From assembly GCF_003286085.1 (NCBI RefSeq), contig NW_020825298.1:4216001-4280000 (forward strand): DNA of 64,000 nucleotides. Reading direction: 5' to 3'. Positions 11,643 through 23,589 of the stretch are shown piece after piece. The position numbers were made by a program, and so were the translations under genes. The notes beneath the pieces were generated by a model. It did no database searches. It worked only from the letters and a program-made list of their open reading frames with translations, and was not told where the DNA came from. Every line of letters starts with the position of its first letter. The first letter of the stretch is position 1. The stretch comes from Drosophila persimilis (taxonomy: Eukaryota; Arthropoda; Insecta; Diptera; Drosophilidae).

Positions 11643-13809
11643 TCACGGTTTGTTATAACGATACCTTAACTTATCGCTTGGTTCGCAGTACTCCTTGATA
11701 ATTAGCTTACATAGGAAAATATGAAATACTATAATTATTGCACACACAGATACCCAAAAGAGCGTGGGCAGGCCGCCCAATTGATGGCCATGCTTGTGCA
11801 AAGCAATCAAATGTTGTTCATGGGCAGGAGCTATACATGGAATACACGATTTAAAGGTTTCAAGGTTCTCCAAGCAATAATGAATAGAAGAGACTCACCC
11901 TCGACCACTTCTTTAACATGAATGGCATGATGGAGCTCCTCCATGTGCTGTTTGTCCTCGGTTATGTATAGTATTGCTGTCAGAGGTTCAGTCAGTTTAA
12001 CTGGGAAGTGTCGACGGCTTTGACTGCAAAAGAAACTCATTTAATACTTAGAAAATTACGTTTTTATCAGAGATATTTACGTGAGCAGTACAGGCTCATC
12101 TAGACAGCCGCCATCGCAGGCATAGTAACTGCGATCAGAGCGATCCAAAGCCACTTGGATGATCGCCTTATTATCATCCTTGACAATGATGGTGACATTC
12201 ACATGTGTCTTGTTGCCATAGTTAAGACGTCGAAAGTGGAAGTCCCTGTGCAGGAATTTTGGATGGATATTGCACTCCAAGTGCTGATTGCTAAAGCGAA
12301 AGCTCCCAAAACTTAAGACCATTGCTTGTATAACACCTGAAGCACCCGCACGTATGAGATTGTGGCAGCCCTGTTTCTCGAGCGTCAGCATCCAAGAGGA
12401 GACCAGGGAATTCAGCTGCTGCAGGGTGGACATCTCCCGCCACAGGTTCTCCGCCTGCAGCGTGTGATAGGAATCATAACAGCCCTCGGCATAGGTCAAG
12501 GCCTTAGCTATATCCTCTTTTTTGGCCGAAGATACGGCCGTGCCCATTTCCTCGAACTCGAAGCAACGCACCTGGGAGAGCACCGCATACATGGTGGCAT
12601 TGATGCGGTCCCCGTTCAAACTATGCTCTGCCTTGGATGTGCTTATCGTAAAACCTGTGGCCCAGAGATCTGCCCACACATCGATATGCTCCTGGCGAAA
12701 GGTATTGATGCTGTACGATGAGCCCGTATTGGCTGCCTTTGAGCCCAGTTTCTGCAGGAGCTTTATCATGGCTTGCGTGGCCTGTTGTTCGTTAGCCTCG
12801 ACAGTTGCCTTTATCTGCGCCTCAGCAACGGGCTTGGAGTAGTGTATCGCTATGGGGTACACAATACGCACTGTTCCCCGCTTGCGGACCTGCAGCTTTG
12901 CATCTAGCTGTGGCTTCACAATGCTTACGACAATCAATTTACTGGGATCCTCTGCGACGGGCTGCACAATGCCCGTTAACACGTCCAGCTCGTTGTAGAA
13001 CACCATACCTGCGGAAGCTGGCTCACTGAAAAGGTAAACAAGCACACGTCAGAACAATAAGAGGCGCCGATCAAAGACACACAGTAACCTTAGCTTCAGG
13101 GTGCGATGCGAAAGCCTGGGCAGGTTAACGCGTGGCATTATCAGCTCCACGTCTTCAATCATGTTGCGCGTATTGGTGATCTGCAGCTCCTGCACGAGGA
13201 CATTGGGCTGCGTGCGATGTGCGTAGTAGGTGTAGGAAGCAAAGTAGCCAGGGAAGCACTGAAACCGATGCACCATTCCCGTCAGATACTCGACAACGGT
13301 TGATTCCTTTTCGACGCCCACACTCTGCTGTGCCACGGACACAATCGGCTGAAAACGGATGGGCAGTTGCATGGCACGACCGTGCTTGATGTTCAGCGAC
13401 GCATCGTGGGCTATCTCCAAACCGATGTAGCCGTTGCCAATATATGGCGTGAAATCGCGCTCGCCCGGCAGCTTCGAAGGCGACACGTGACGAATGTTGG
13501 CATCGAATTCATAGTTCTGGAGTATGTACGGTGTCAAACGGTCATCCATGCACACGCTATGGGGATCTGTAAAACATAATGCGGTTATATATAATTGCCC
13601 AGATGAAACGGCCATTGGTTACCCTTCTGCTCCGGTGCACTTAGAAATATATAACGAAAGATCGGCGGCAGCATATAGAAAACTGTGCACACGCAGAGGA
13701 GCAGCAAAAACAAACGGCGATACGAGGAAAGGGTGCCTTCGGCCAGACGCTTCAGCCGGCGCATCACATCCACCGTCTCGAATTTGTTTTTGGCTGAGCG
13801 GAACAACAT
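11643..13809 (-). CDS. CG7289: KIAA2013-family membrane glycoprotein (CG7289-like)
   Basis: Five exons on the minus strand (13809-13623, 13566-13089, 13025-12081, 12023-11899, 11830-11643) join in frame to 640 residues, close to human KIAA2013 (about 634). Residues about 33-55 form an N-terminal signal-anchor helix and about 600-619 a C-terminal helix followed by CKLIIKEYC. Diagnostic segments shared with KIAA2013 include ENLW, LEKQGCHNLIRAGA, QAMVLSFG, CLDEPVLLT and LPTLFWVSV. The large middle part, with several Asn sequons, is probably lumenal. The family has no established biochemical function. The start at 13809 is chosen because it gives the signal anchor; no coding extension upstream is evident. 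The symbol is from memory of the fly orthologue. The gene is head-to-head with the HINT3-like gene, with 173 bp between start codons. Confidence 0.88.
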
Positions 13810-13982
13810 CGTTATGGGTTGTCGATTGAGTTTTCATTGGAAAATTAATTTTAAACTCATTTGTTTAGGCTTAAAACCTAAAAAAAAACTTGCCACCCAT
13901 TTACGTACTAGCCACTGTGAATGGCAAAATTGTCAGCTGATACGAACCAGTGGCAGTGCCAGACTGCACTTTCTACGACAAC
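13810..13982. promoter_or_regulatory. Bidirectional promoter, CG7289 / HINT3-like
   Basis: Only 173 bp separate the two divergent ATGs, so both 5' UTRs and both start sites must lie here or overlap the opposite first exon. It includes GTGAATGGCAAAATTG near 13917, similar to GTGAATGGCAAATATAGC at about 23360 near Der-1. A shared promoter is inferred from spacing. Confidence 0.5.
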
Positions 13983-14676
13983 ATGCATGGAGAGAATTTC
14001 CTGTTCAAACGGAAGAAAACCATATTTGCCGCCCTCACTGGACTAGGCTTGCTAGGCCTCGTCGCGGTCTATAATTGCGGAATAAATAGCCCAACGACAT
14101 CAGCGTCTCAACAGGAATGTTTATTTTGTGATTTTGCCAACGGTAAACAAGGGCCGCCGCCAGTTCTGGAGGTTCAAACCGACGAATATGTGATATTCAA
14201 GGATAAGAGTCCTGCGGCAACGTATCACTATCTGGCCATCCCCAAGCAACACTTTGACAGTTTCAATGCTTTAAACAAATCCCACATTGGACTTGGTAAG
14301 AGCCGCCACGTCCCAACAACATATACATACACATGTAGATGTTTGTTTATAATTTATTCATGTCCATGTGTTTGATCAGTGCTGCGGATGGAATCGGGCA
14401 TGGTCGAGCTGCTAAAATCGAAGAATGTTGACCCTTCGAAGGCGATTATTGGATTTCACATCCCGCCATTCATCTCAGTGAAGCATCTGCATCTACATGG
14501 GATTTATCCCCCTTCGGAGATGAGCATTTGGAATCGTATCAACTTCATGTCTTCATTTTGGTTCAAAACGGTGAGAAAACACACCTGTATTGGGCTACTT
14601 TTACTTATTGTTTTTTGTTGTTGCTTTAATGCAGGCCAGGGACGCCAACGAAGCTCTGGAATTGAGAGAACTGTAA
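13983..14676 (+). CDS. CG34015: HIT-family hydrolase, HINT3-like
   Basis: Three exons (13983-14295, 14380-14570, 14635-14676) join in frame to 181 residues. A hydrophobic helix (TIFAALTGLGLLGLVAVYN) near residues 12-30 suggests a membrane anchor. The HIT domain follows: CLFCDFANG with a CxxC pair, then VIFKDKSPAATYHYLAIPK, and the catalytic histidine triad in VKHLHLHGIYP. This family hydrolyses AMP-linked amines such as AMP-lysine (adenosine phosphoramidase). The last exon encodes only 13 residues (ARDANEALELREL). The ATG at 13983 is the first in frame; upstream codons in this frame lack another ATG. A poly(A) signal AATAAA lies at 14907-14912. The symbol is from memory of the fly orthologue. 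Confidence 0.88.
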
Positions 14677-14851
14677 CAATGGTCCGTGTAAATACCCGAA
14701 TGCTGTTTTTTGTGTAGTTGACTTTTTATATTTTTTTTTGTTAATTTCAGTATGTAAATAATGCAATATGTTGTGGTGGTTGTTTAGCATTAAGTGAAAC
14801 CAGTTACCTGTGAATTGGTATCGTATCGAATCAAGATATCAGTGATAATCG

Positions 14852-14880
14852 TACTCTTGTCTTGGCCAAAGACAAGAGTA
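14852..14880. repeat. Near-perfect palindrome in the HINT3-like 3' UTR
   Basis: TACTCTTGTCT and AGACAAGAGTA form an 11-bp stem around TGGCCAA, itself close to self-complementary. It lies between the stop (14676) and the AATAAA at 14907, so the transcript should contain it. The function is unknown. Confidence 0.8.
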
Positions 14881-14906
14881 AAACTCAACTCAGACTCAAG
14901 CCATTA

Positions 14907-14912
14907 AATAAA
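14907..14912 (+). terminator. Poly(A) signal of the HINT3-like gene
   Basis: AATAAA within ATTAAATAAAACTG, 230 bases after the stop codon. Confidence 0.65.
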
Positions 14913-14939
14913 ACTGTACAATATTTGATGTGGCAGTAT

Positions 14940-15950
14940 TATATTTGGTTTAATATATGCGAGCGTATTTAGTAACTTTAGTAAATTTAAATTGTATATT
15001 TATAATTACTGATTTTCTGGAAATAGCAGTGTTGATAACAGACCAGTGGTTTCTTAGCGTTTCGCTGTGAGTGGTCACGTTTATTTGAAACGTTTCCTGA
15101 TAATTTTCGGTATATTTTGACGTCGAAATTGAGTTGCAAGGTATATAGGTATTTGTTATATTTTATCAAAAATTTGCATTCTATTCTTGTCACTCATTCA
15201 CTTTCAAATAATCCCACTTTGGCGGTCAGCTCAGCACCAATTGTCTTACACTCTATACTCACTTACGTCTTATTACGCTGTATTGAGAGGGGGGTAAAGG
15301 GTATTATTGGGATCGAGATATTTATAGGAATCTAATCAAATGCATTAAACACGTCAATCTGAGAAAATGTCACTTTTATAGTTTTCAAATCAGCATGGAA
15401 AACAGAATTTTCAGTATTAATTAAAGGAAATAGGGTATAAATACGTCTATACTCATAGCGGATACCTGTTGAACAGCAACAATGACGTAAAACTCAATAC
15501 ACCATACGTTTCATGCCGTACATTTACGTTTTATTCTTTGACCTTCTTTTCTTAAACCGTATTTTAGACACAATCCAATAACAAGGAGTACTATTAAGCG
15601 ACATATCAGTTACAAAATGTATTCATCAGTCTGATAAAACTATGTGCTTTGCGCTGAGGGTGTTAGCTAGCCAGTAATATTAAACCAAAGATCAAAATCG
15701 TGGAATATGATTTCCGACCATGCACAGAGAGCGATTAACCCGTTGCCGACCAGTGGGTATTGAAATACTCTGATGAAACTTGAAGTAGTTCCTTACAGTT
15801 CAGGTAAAAGATATCGTGGTCTTTTTTAAAGCAATGATAAAGGATATGATAGACCTGCCAGAGCAATTATTATTTGTATTATTTTCCTCGGTGTAACTGC
15901 ATTTGTTATCCTGTTTAAAATAACGGGGCTTAAGTGGGCTAAGTTCGGTT
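14940..15950. other. Intergenic, possible relic promoter
   Basis: No coding frame is recognisable. At 15105-15118 the sequence TTTTCGGTATATTTTG matches fly Motif 6 (KTYRGTATWTTT), and GTGGTCACGT about 35 bases upstream resembles Motif 1. The same pairing marks the Emsy promoter 900 bases downstream. It could be an alternative start or a decayed promoter. The rest is AT-rich with no clear structure. Confidence 0.4.
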
Positions 15951-15953
15951 TTT

Positions 15954-16015
15954 CATCGGTATATTTTGAAAATGAGGCGGTATATTTCGGTATATTTTCG
16001 GGGGTCAGTCACACT
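15954..16015 (+). promoter_or_regulatory. Emsy core promoter: three Motif 6, one Motif 1
   Basis: Three matches to Motif 6 (CGGTATATTTT-like, at about 15956, 15979 and 15988) are followed by GTCAGTCACACTGTT at 16002-16016, close to Motif 1. This pairing is typical of TATA-less, constitutively active fly promoters. The Emsy ATG lies about 150 bases downstream, which fits a short 5' UTR. Confidence 0.65.
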
Positions 16016-16157
16016 GTTAGAAACGCTGCCTGAAGAGAGTTTGTTTTAATTTTTGCAACAAGATTCGCGAAAAGCCTTTGAGAAAACCCACGGATTAACA
16101 CTGAAATCCAGCGGCTTGGAGTGCATTTAGCATACGGTGTGCAAAACAGCGTGCACA

Positions 16158-19100
16158 ATGTGGCCACAAACGTTGGAAATGTCGCGGGACGAATGCCGAG
16201 GCATGCTGCGTCGACTTGGTAAGTGGAAGGCAGCACATCCAGGAGCAAGCGACGCTCGCATCATGCCCAAATACGGCCAGATATCTAGCCAGAACCCCAG
16301 TGAAACCCCTCTAATGTGTTCTCTTGCCTTTCATTCGCTTAGAGCTTGAATCCTATTCGCATATAATAAGCGTTTTTCGCGCGCAAGGCTCGCTGAGCGA
16401 ACCAAAGGGCAAAATGCTGGAGGAACTGCGACAACTGTTTCACATAACCCCGGAGCGTCATCGGGCGGAGGTGCGGCGCGCCGTCAACGATGAACAGCTC
16501 TGCACCATAGCCGAAAAGTAAGTGAAGTGCAGGAGAACCCAGTGCGAAAATTAATTCCAATTTTCAATCTCAATCTCAACCTCGTTTCGTTTCGTGTCAC
16601 TCTGTGCGTGTGTGTATCTCGCAGTGTCTGCGGTCCGAACACCTGGCAGGAATGGTCGCGCGAAGGTCGTCGTCCGTATCCGCTGCTACCGCGTATCAGT
16701 CCCCAAACGGCGCTCAGCATTGTGGCCAACGATCTGGCGGCGAAGGCGTGTCTGGAAAATGCGAAACTATTGCCGCCCGCCGAAACGGGGGCCCACTATG
16801 CCGATGCCCTCATCGATCAGGCCAACCTAATGGCACTGAAGCATGGCCGGAACAGGGCCCAGGAACACGGTCCGACGCTAGTGATCATGGATGAGCCGGT
16901 GAGAGAGAGAGAATTATATAATCCCCCTAGCACCGATGTGGCGTCCGCCCGATGTGCATATGTGATTTGCTTCGTGGGTTCTGCTTGTGCTTGCTTGTGT
17001 GCGCGCGCGGGGGCAGTGAAAGTACAGTCTGCCTGGGCCGCGGCTGCGGGCATGTGTCGCTTAATCCGCGTCTTGGTTGGTGGGTGGTGGGGTCACGTGT
17101 GGCGTCTCCTATAGCAACATTTCCATTGGAATTATTTCCCCGGATCGTATAATTTCTATCATGATGGAGAGTCGGATTTTTAGTGGGAATATCTTTAGGT
17201 CCAATTGGAATGCTTCGTTTCGTTTATGTTTTGCCTGGAACGCCTACAATCAGCACGAAGAAGCAGAAATATCAAGTGTTTCTTTTTCGATAATTTTATT
17301 TTATTTTTTATTTATGATTTGTATATTGATAGAAATTTTATTAAATTATAGTTAATTTTAATGTGTTAGCAGCTGTTAAACATTAACTGCTGTTAACAGC
17401 AAAATGATAGCACGCCGCTGTGAATGGTTATTCCTTTACATGGCACTGTAAGCAGTCAGCCGTTATGTTATGTTATGCCTGAAAATTTAACAGTTCTTTG
17501 GATTACATTTATTTTAAATCGTTTTTTGAATGAAATATATTTAAATTTAATAGCTGTTAAAGGTAGATTTTAGGCGTTATATTCTACATTTGATTTTCTT
17601 TGGGTTATTTTTCTTTTAAATTTAAGATATTTTATGAGATTTTTAAACAATTTGAAGGTTTTTTAATTTGTTTAGATCTTTCTAAGAAATACGCTCTGAT
17701 CTGAACGTTTTAAGATACGGACATGATTCCAACGACTAATCTCTTACCCCTATCCTATCCCCTTTCGCAGTTCAAAGTACCCGATGTCCCCAACGAGGTA
17801 AAGAAGGCCATACAGAAGCGCAAGGAGAACGAGGGCATCGATGCCAAGCTCAACAAGAAGCGACACATGCAACAGCAGCAGCAGCAGCAGCAGCACGAAA
17901 AGCTGGATCATCAACTTCACCACCAGCAACATATGCACGTGCTGGGCCAGCTACCCGGACATCAGGCTGGCGCACAGGAGGACGGCGAGATGATGCCAGT
18001 GGAGCCGCGACCCAGTCCGAGGACGCAGCAGCAGCGCTTCTTCTACCAGCAGCAGCAGAAGCACAAGCAACGGCTGGCCAGCAAGCGCAATCTGGCAAAC
18101 AGCTTGGGTCCCTATCCCGGTGCCGTAGCGGCGGGTAGGGCGGCAGCAGCGTCAGCTGCCACAGACTCTGCGAAGCGAGTGGCAGCACCGGCCAAAAGCG
18201 GACGACGGGCACAGAAGCAATTGCAGCAGCAGCAACAACAGAAGATGCAGCAACAGCAGCAGCAAAAAGTATTATTGCCCGTACCGGAGGCGGCGGGCAA
18301 TCATTTGGTGGTGCAATCACATGTGGAATACATCCTGGACGAGGCACTCAAGTCGGTATGTGCCACCACAGCGACGCCAGCGCCCGCACCCGCACCCACA
18401 CCAATGCCATCCCCATCGCCCACCGTTATGGTGTCGCCACCCACGGGCTTTATGAACAAACTGAAGCCAGCCACGAGAGTCGTGTATGGCCCGACAACAG
18501 GAGCAGCAGAGATGGGTTCGCCCACAACGCCCGGTGCCCCCAGTCGGGTCTTTGCCAACTCGCCGATTGTCTTTAAAGAGAAACTGCAGCCGAGCGTGGT
18601 GCCCGTCCAGGTGCAGGTGCAGAGCCACACGCCTGTCAAGAAGTTCATTATGGAGGAAAGGCAGCCGGACACCACACCAGCGGTGCCCACATTACCCGTT
18701 ACGCCCACTATACCCATGCCCATCTCGACGGCCAATCTTCCACTAGCTCCGCAAATCATCAGTGTCCAGCAGATACCGGCCCCGCCCATGGGGGCCAAGC
18801 TACGACCTGCTCTGGGGCTGCTGAATCCAACAGGCAGCAGCACCACCACCACCACCATTCTCCCACCCGGCACCAAGCTGACGCCGAAGAAGATCAATTT
18901 CCTTGACGGCACACCGCTCGATGTCAAGCCCAAGACCTTGCCCAGTTCGGCGGTGCGACTACTGCCCTACACGACGGATACGACGGCCACAGCCGTTGCC
19001 ACCCCGTCCTCGCCGCAGGCCATGTCCAGCAATCTCAAGGAGCAGCCGCGGGGTACAGTCACGCCTCTCAGCAGCGCCTCCACGGTGAATATCATCAAGA

Positions 19101-20508
19101 ATATACCGGCCAGCAGCTTGAACAATACACTTATTACGCCTCTGGCGACGTCTACGGCAACGGGCACACCTATCTTTCGTGCAAAGGGCCCATCTCAGCC
19201 GCAGCAGCTGCCGCCAGGCAGTGTCACTGTCAAGGCAGCGGGTACAGGCGGTGCATCTACCACCACTGGGGGCCCACAGATACTGGGAAACATCAAACTG
19301 ACGAGCGGCGGCACAGGGACGGGCAGTCCCCTAAACATAAAGCAGGTGCACAGCAGTGCCCTACGCAACATCAAGATCTGCTCGCCCAATGGCAAGGTGT
19401 TCCTGCAGCCCGGGAAACTGACCGCGGGCAGCATCATCCACAAGCTGAACAATGTGACGGGAGCGAGCGGGACGACAACGACAGTTGCCACGGCGTCCCT
19501 TTCGCCGACTGGGGGGATGGCACATCCGTCCAGCTCTCCGCATCAGAGGTTCAACCTACAGAAGATGCAGATTATGCCGGCGCACACGCAAGTGATGTCC
19601 AGTGTTGTGACCAGCAGCAGTTCAAATACAATCACCGTGACCAGCGGGACCGGGACATCATCGAGCAGTGCCAAGCTGACAACAAAGCCCACCACCCTGA
19701 CATTTTCCACTGGCGCTGGGGGGAAAAACAATCTGGTGTTCCTGCCGGCCAGTGCGGCGAGCGGTATGCGAGCCGTGACGCTGAGCACGAAGCCCAAGCC
19801 GAGTGTCCTGGTCATTGGTGCCTCCACCTCGGCCTCAGTAGTCTCGCCAACGGCAGCCTCAGTCTCGCCCAATATTCTCACAGGGAGCAGCAGCAGCAGC
19901 GGCAGCTCAGCGAAACCCAAACCGAATCAACTAATTACAGAGGACACGCCCATCGATATTATCAATATGCCCATCATTGTGGCCGATAATGGGACGACGG
20001 CGATGGAGCCGAAGGTCAAGTCCGGGCCTTTGGTGGTACTCAATGCCACCGACTGGGAGATGGAGTTGGATCAGGCGGCCACCCAGACGGTGACCACAAC
20101 AAATTCTTCCAAACAGAGTCTCGATGATGTCATTATCGAGGATGTGGATGTGGAAGACGATGATGTGGTGGCAGTGGAAGTGGAAACGGAACAGGACACC
20201 GAGCTCAACAATCGCAGTGAGTTGGGAGTAACGGGGTTCCTCCTAAAGCGAGAAAGACAGTTGCTAATCCTTTGCTTATTTTATTTGTTTCAGTCATTGA
20301 ACTGCATCCAGAGGATGACAGCGCAATCGAGTATGTGGACATGGATCTAGAGCAGCCCATTGAGATTGAGAGCACCAGCAACATATCTCCAGAGACGGCT
20401 ACAACAGCGAATTCCCTGATGGCAGCTATCGTTTCACACGGGGGTCATCCAACGCAGCTAAAGACGAAGCAGCAGGCAATGGAGCAGCCACTGGCCACCA
20501 CACTGTAA
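16158..20508 (+). CDS. Emsy: EMSY-family ENT-domain chromatin regulator
   Basis: Five exons (16158-16218, 16343-16517, 16625-16898, 17771-20216, 20294-20508) join in frame to 1056 residues. The ENT domain occupies about residues 1-95, with SRDECRGMLRRLELESY, ITPERHRAEVRRAVNDEQL and GPNTWQEWSREGRRP, nearly word for word the vertebrate EMSY domain. A conserved tail (PLLPRISPQTA, then PAETG) follows. The rest is long, low-complexity and rich in Gln, Thr, Ser and Pro, with several poly-Q tracts from CAG repeats near 17870-18270 and an acidic segment near the end. EMSY is a nuclear repressor; in flies it is reported with the LID/KDM5-Sin3A-Rpd3 complex. Exon 4 is entirely disordered-type sequence. 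Start: the ATG that opens directly into the ENT domain. Confidence 0.95.
16899..17770 (+). other. Intron 3 of Emsy
   Basis: An 872-bp intron with GTGAGA donor and CGCAG acceptor. It begins with a GA run. Between 17365 and 17565 it carries three copies of GCTGTTAA (17372, 17389, 17553) plus an inverted copy at 17393 and a TTAACAG nearby. No nested gene is seen. Confidence 0.7.
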
Positions 20509-21670
20509 AAAAAGCAGCAGCCTGTTAAATCATTGTTAAACGGAGTTGGAGAAGAGAGTGTTGCAAGAACGCACAGCAGCAGCAGGATTCGGTTTGAATT
20601 AGGTTTAGATTTTCAGTCTTAGTCTCAATGTCGAGATGTGTCTCTTAGATATCTCTGTCTTTTGGGGCAAAGTGCAAGATTACCTTATACATAATTTTCT
20701 TAATTTGAACGAAAAGAAGCAACAATATTTTTAATGGCCAAAATCAGTTTAGAATACCCCATAAACAGCCTCCCAATTCGTTCTAAACATTATCGTATAC
20801 GTAGTTAAAGGAAGGTTTCTTTTTTCGGTTATAAATATTTTAAACCTCTCTCTCTCTCTACTGTACATAGGGCCCATTGCCATTGACGTCTAACCCTTTT
20901 TGCCGGGGATTCCTCTCTGCAGAACCTTACCTTGTATTTTGTATAGATTGTATATAGAGTCTACGATTCATCCATCCCTCCCACCCCAAATCATCATCAT
21001 CAACAGCCCCAGCCCCCTATAACAACATTATTTTGCCTAGCATAGTTTCATTTTAGTTTAGTTTTCTAAGTTTATGATCGAAATTACACGCAAAATAACA
21101 CACACAAAAGCAGGAAATAAGAAGAAAGGTAAAAATTGTTTTAATGTTCAAAACTTGGAAGAAATAATTCTTAGTTCGTATGAGATTATAGAGCATAAAT
21201 CGCGCGACGACCCCCCAACCAGGATATGAACATGTAAATAAACATCATATGATGAATTTCGAAAATCCAAACAAGCCCCTATACCGCATATATAAATATA
21301 TACATATGTATAGATTCTATCACCCCTAGTTCCATTTTTTTTTTGATAGGATTTCAAGCCCCACACAACAACAAAGTGCTAGATGTTAAGTATTTTACTG
21401 GGTCGATTTTTTCATAAAAAAATGTTGTATCTTTTAGACCAAAACGATAATGGAGAAAAACCCCTAAACCCCTAAAGAAAAAAGGAAAAATATAAAGTTT
21501 AAGAACAAAAGATAACTCTTCCTCCCTCCAAACACAGAGAAAAAGAGAAGAATAAGTAAAAAATATTATAAAACGAAAACAAAATATATATTGTTGAACA
21601 ATTGCGTGTCGCTGTAAAATTTTTAGCATAGAAATTTTAAACCGAAATAAATTTAAATGTAACAAAAAAC
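20509..21670 (+). other. 3' UTR of Emsy
   Basis: AT-rich sequence following the stop. AATAAA occurs near 21236 and at 21646-21651, so a UTR of about 0.7 or 1.15 kb is likely. A CT run lies near 20845. Its end nearly meets the Der-1 3' end on the opposite strand. Confidence 0.55.
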
Positions 21671-21732
21671 AAAGAAATAGATTTTTTAATGGATATATTT
21701 AAATATATATCTATGTGTATGTATAATTTCAT

Positions 21733-21738
21733 TTTAAT
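21733..21738 (-). terminator. Possible poly(A) signal of Der-1
   Basis: ATTAAA on the minus strand, about 160 bases after the Der-1 stop. It is the common variant signal; no AATAAA was seen nearer. Confidence 0.35.
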
Positions 21739-21895
21739 GCACAATACAATCCTCCCCACTTAACAAAATTTACTTATTGCTGCTGCTGCTGCTCTAGAAT
21801 CGAGCGATGATTGAAAGATATCAGGTTTTTGGACTTGGTTTGTCACAAAATGCAGATGTATAAAAAACGGGATCCATAGTGTATGCGTCTGCTTC

Positions 21896-22757
21896 CTAGT
21901 TTCGACCCAGGGCCATGCCCCTGCCCCAGGGACTTTCGGGAGGCGGTGGCGCTCTACTCTCCGGTGGGACGCCAAAGCCACCAAAACCACCAGAAGTGTC
22001 GGGTACCAGGCGTTTCCTTAAAGAAAGACCAAAGGTAATATAAAACAAAGTTTCTTTAGAGGCTCTCCTATTACTTACAGGAACTGGGGCGTCTCCAGCA
22101 GGGCATTGCCGCCCAGCTCCTGGGAATATTGGAACTTGAGGAAAAAGTAAACATGTCCATTGAAAATGCCAATTAACGAGGCCAGAGAGCTGTAAGGATT
22201 AGCAAATAAATAGGTTTAAGAATGCTCTTACTGCAGACTTCGATAATGATAACTTACAAGTGGAATATAAACTCAAATGCAGCCAGCACCCATGGCAAAT
22301 ACATGGCTTTAAAGCGACTGCCAAACCAGAAGCTGACTGTCACATCTTTGTTAAGCTGGCACCAGACGTAGGTGATCGCCATCACCATCATGTCCATGAG
22401 GAACTGGACGTTAAACAGCATCCCGCCTATGTTGGCCAGCACTGATGTCACGATGAGCAGATACAGGTAATCGGAGGGACTTCGCCCGTACTGATCCTTC
22501 TCCAGCCTGCTGCTGTACTGCACAATGAAGTAGCAGTTGATGAGGAAGTGGAAGGCCGTGTTCGGTGTGATGGGGAACACAAACAGCGAGGTCACACATC
22601 GCCACAACTGGAGTTTTCCAAACACCATCGAGCGGTCCAGCGACAGACTCCAGATGTCCAGCAGTTCAAAGCGGCATAGTAGACTGAGCAGCACAGTCGT
22701 CGTCAGCCAATAGCGGGTGAAGCGGGGCAGCGACCGGTACCATTGGCCAATGTCCAT
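21896..22757 (-). CDS. Der-1: Derlin-1
   Basis: Three exons on the minus strand (22757-22258, 22189-22079, 22016-21896) join to 243 residues, the normal Derlin-1 length. Derlins are rhomboid-like multi-spanning ER proteins that help move misfolded proteins to the cytosol for degradation. The sequence shows the conserved N-terminus (MDIGQWYRSLPRFTRYW), the WR motif in KLQLWRCVTSLFVFP, and several membrane spans to about residue 190. A Gly/Pro-rich cytosolic tail ends WGRGMALGRN, matching the SHP box that binds the p97/VCP ATPase. Introns are short, with donors GTAAGT. The gene converges with Emsy. Decayed copies follow upstream at 23.6-24.35 kb. Confidence 0.96.
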
Positions 22758-23589
22758 TGTGATTTTATTTTGATTTTACTTAATTAAAGGCTTTTCATAT
22801 GAAAATATATCTTTTTAATCGAGATTCTTCCAAATTTCCAACAATTTACGTGTCTTTTAGTGGCGGACTTATCGAAAACTTAGCCCTCTTTACCCCCTCT
22901 TTTTAAACAGTTCAACGAATTGAAACATATGGCGAATAATATTACTGACTGTAAATTCTTCTTGAAGATCCATACCGTTTTCCGTTTAACTTACAAAGAA
23001 ACCACTATATCTGTCACCTAAACTGCGCTAAAATGATTAAATTTTCAGAATTTTCGGTAGAATATTGACATGCCCCCTTGGCTTATAATGGGTTAATCGT
23101 TCTGGGTCAAGGATTTGAACCCATATTCCTCGATTTTGATATTCCATCGAATATTACTAGCTAGATAATGAATCTATTTTCTACTTGACTGGCTTATTTT
23201 AAATACATGACTTTGATTGTTTTTGTCTCAACAACAATATAATATAGTGGGCCATTAGCCCCTCGTTTTAAAAAAGGCCACACTATTTTCTATTAATTTA
23301 ATCTTTCTTTGATTTAAAAAACATCGCAAACATCGACTTGCAATCCGAATGACTTTCTTTGTGAATGGCAAATATAGCGATGATGAAGAGTGTGGCCAGA
23401 GTACCAAACTGTACTGCGATTTCGTATGGAATATTTGGCGCGCTCTCAGAGAATTTTCAAAATTTAAATAATGGAATTAAATTAAAATAAATGGAAATTA
23501 AAGGCCATTAATACAAAAACTCAATACAATTAAGAAAGCGTCGGCGATGATAATAACGACGACGATGGAGACAGGTTGATCAGTTAAAC
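22758..23589. promoter_or_regulatory. Der-1 upstream DNA with Motif 1-like sites
   Basis: No gene is seen. GTGGCGGACTTATCGAAAAC near 22860 contains a half DRE-like core. GGCCACACT at about 23276 and, on the other strand, TGGCCACACT at about 23389-23398 resemble Motif 1. The segment GTGAATGGCAAATATAGC just left of the second site recurs in diverged form at about 24481, next to another Motif 1 match. Which site drives Der-1 is not clear. Confidence 0.4.

Noticed and set aside
17860-18270. CAG-repeat tracts as a separate repeat locus
   Set aside because: They encode the poly-glutamine tracts of Emsy and need no other explanation.
17850-19920. Several long antisense frames opposite Emsy exon 4
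   Set aside because: They are shadows of the CAG/GCC-rich Emsy coding exon; composition removes stops on the other strand.
23100-23160. GGATTTGAACCC, resembling a tRNA T-loop on the minus strand
   Set aside because: No matching acceptor, D or anticodon stem could be found around it.
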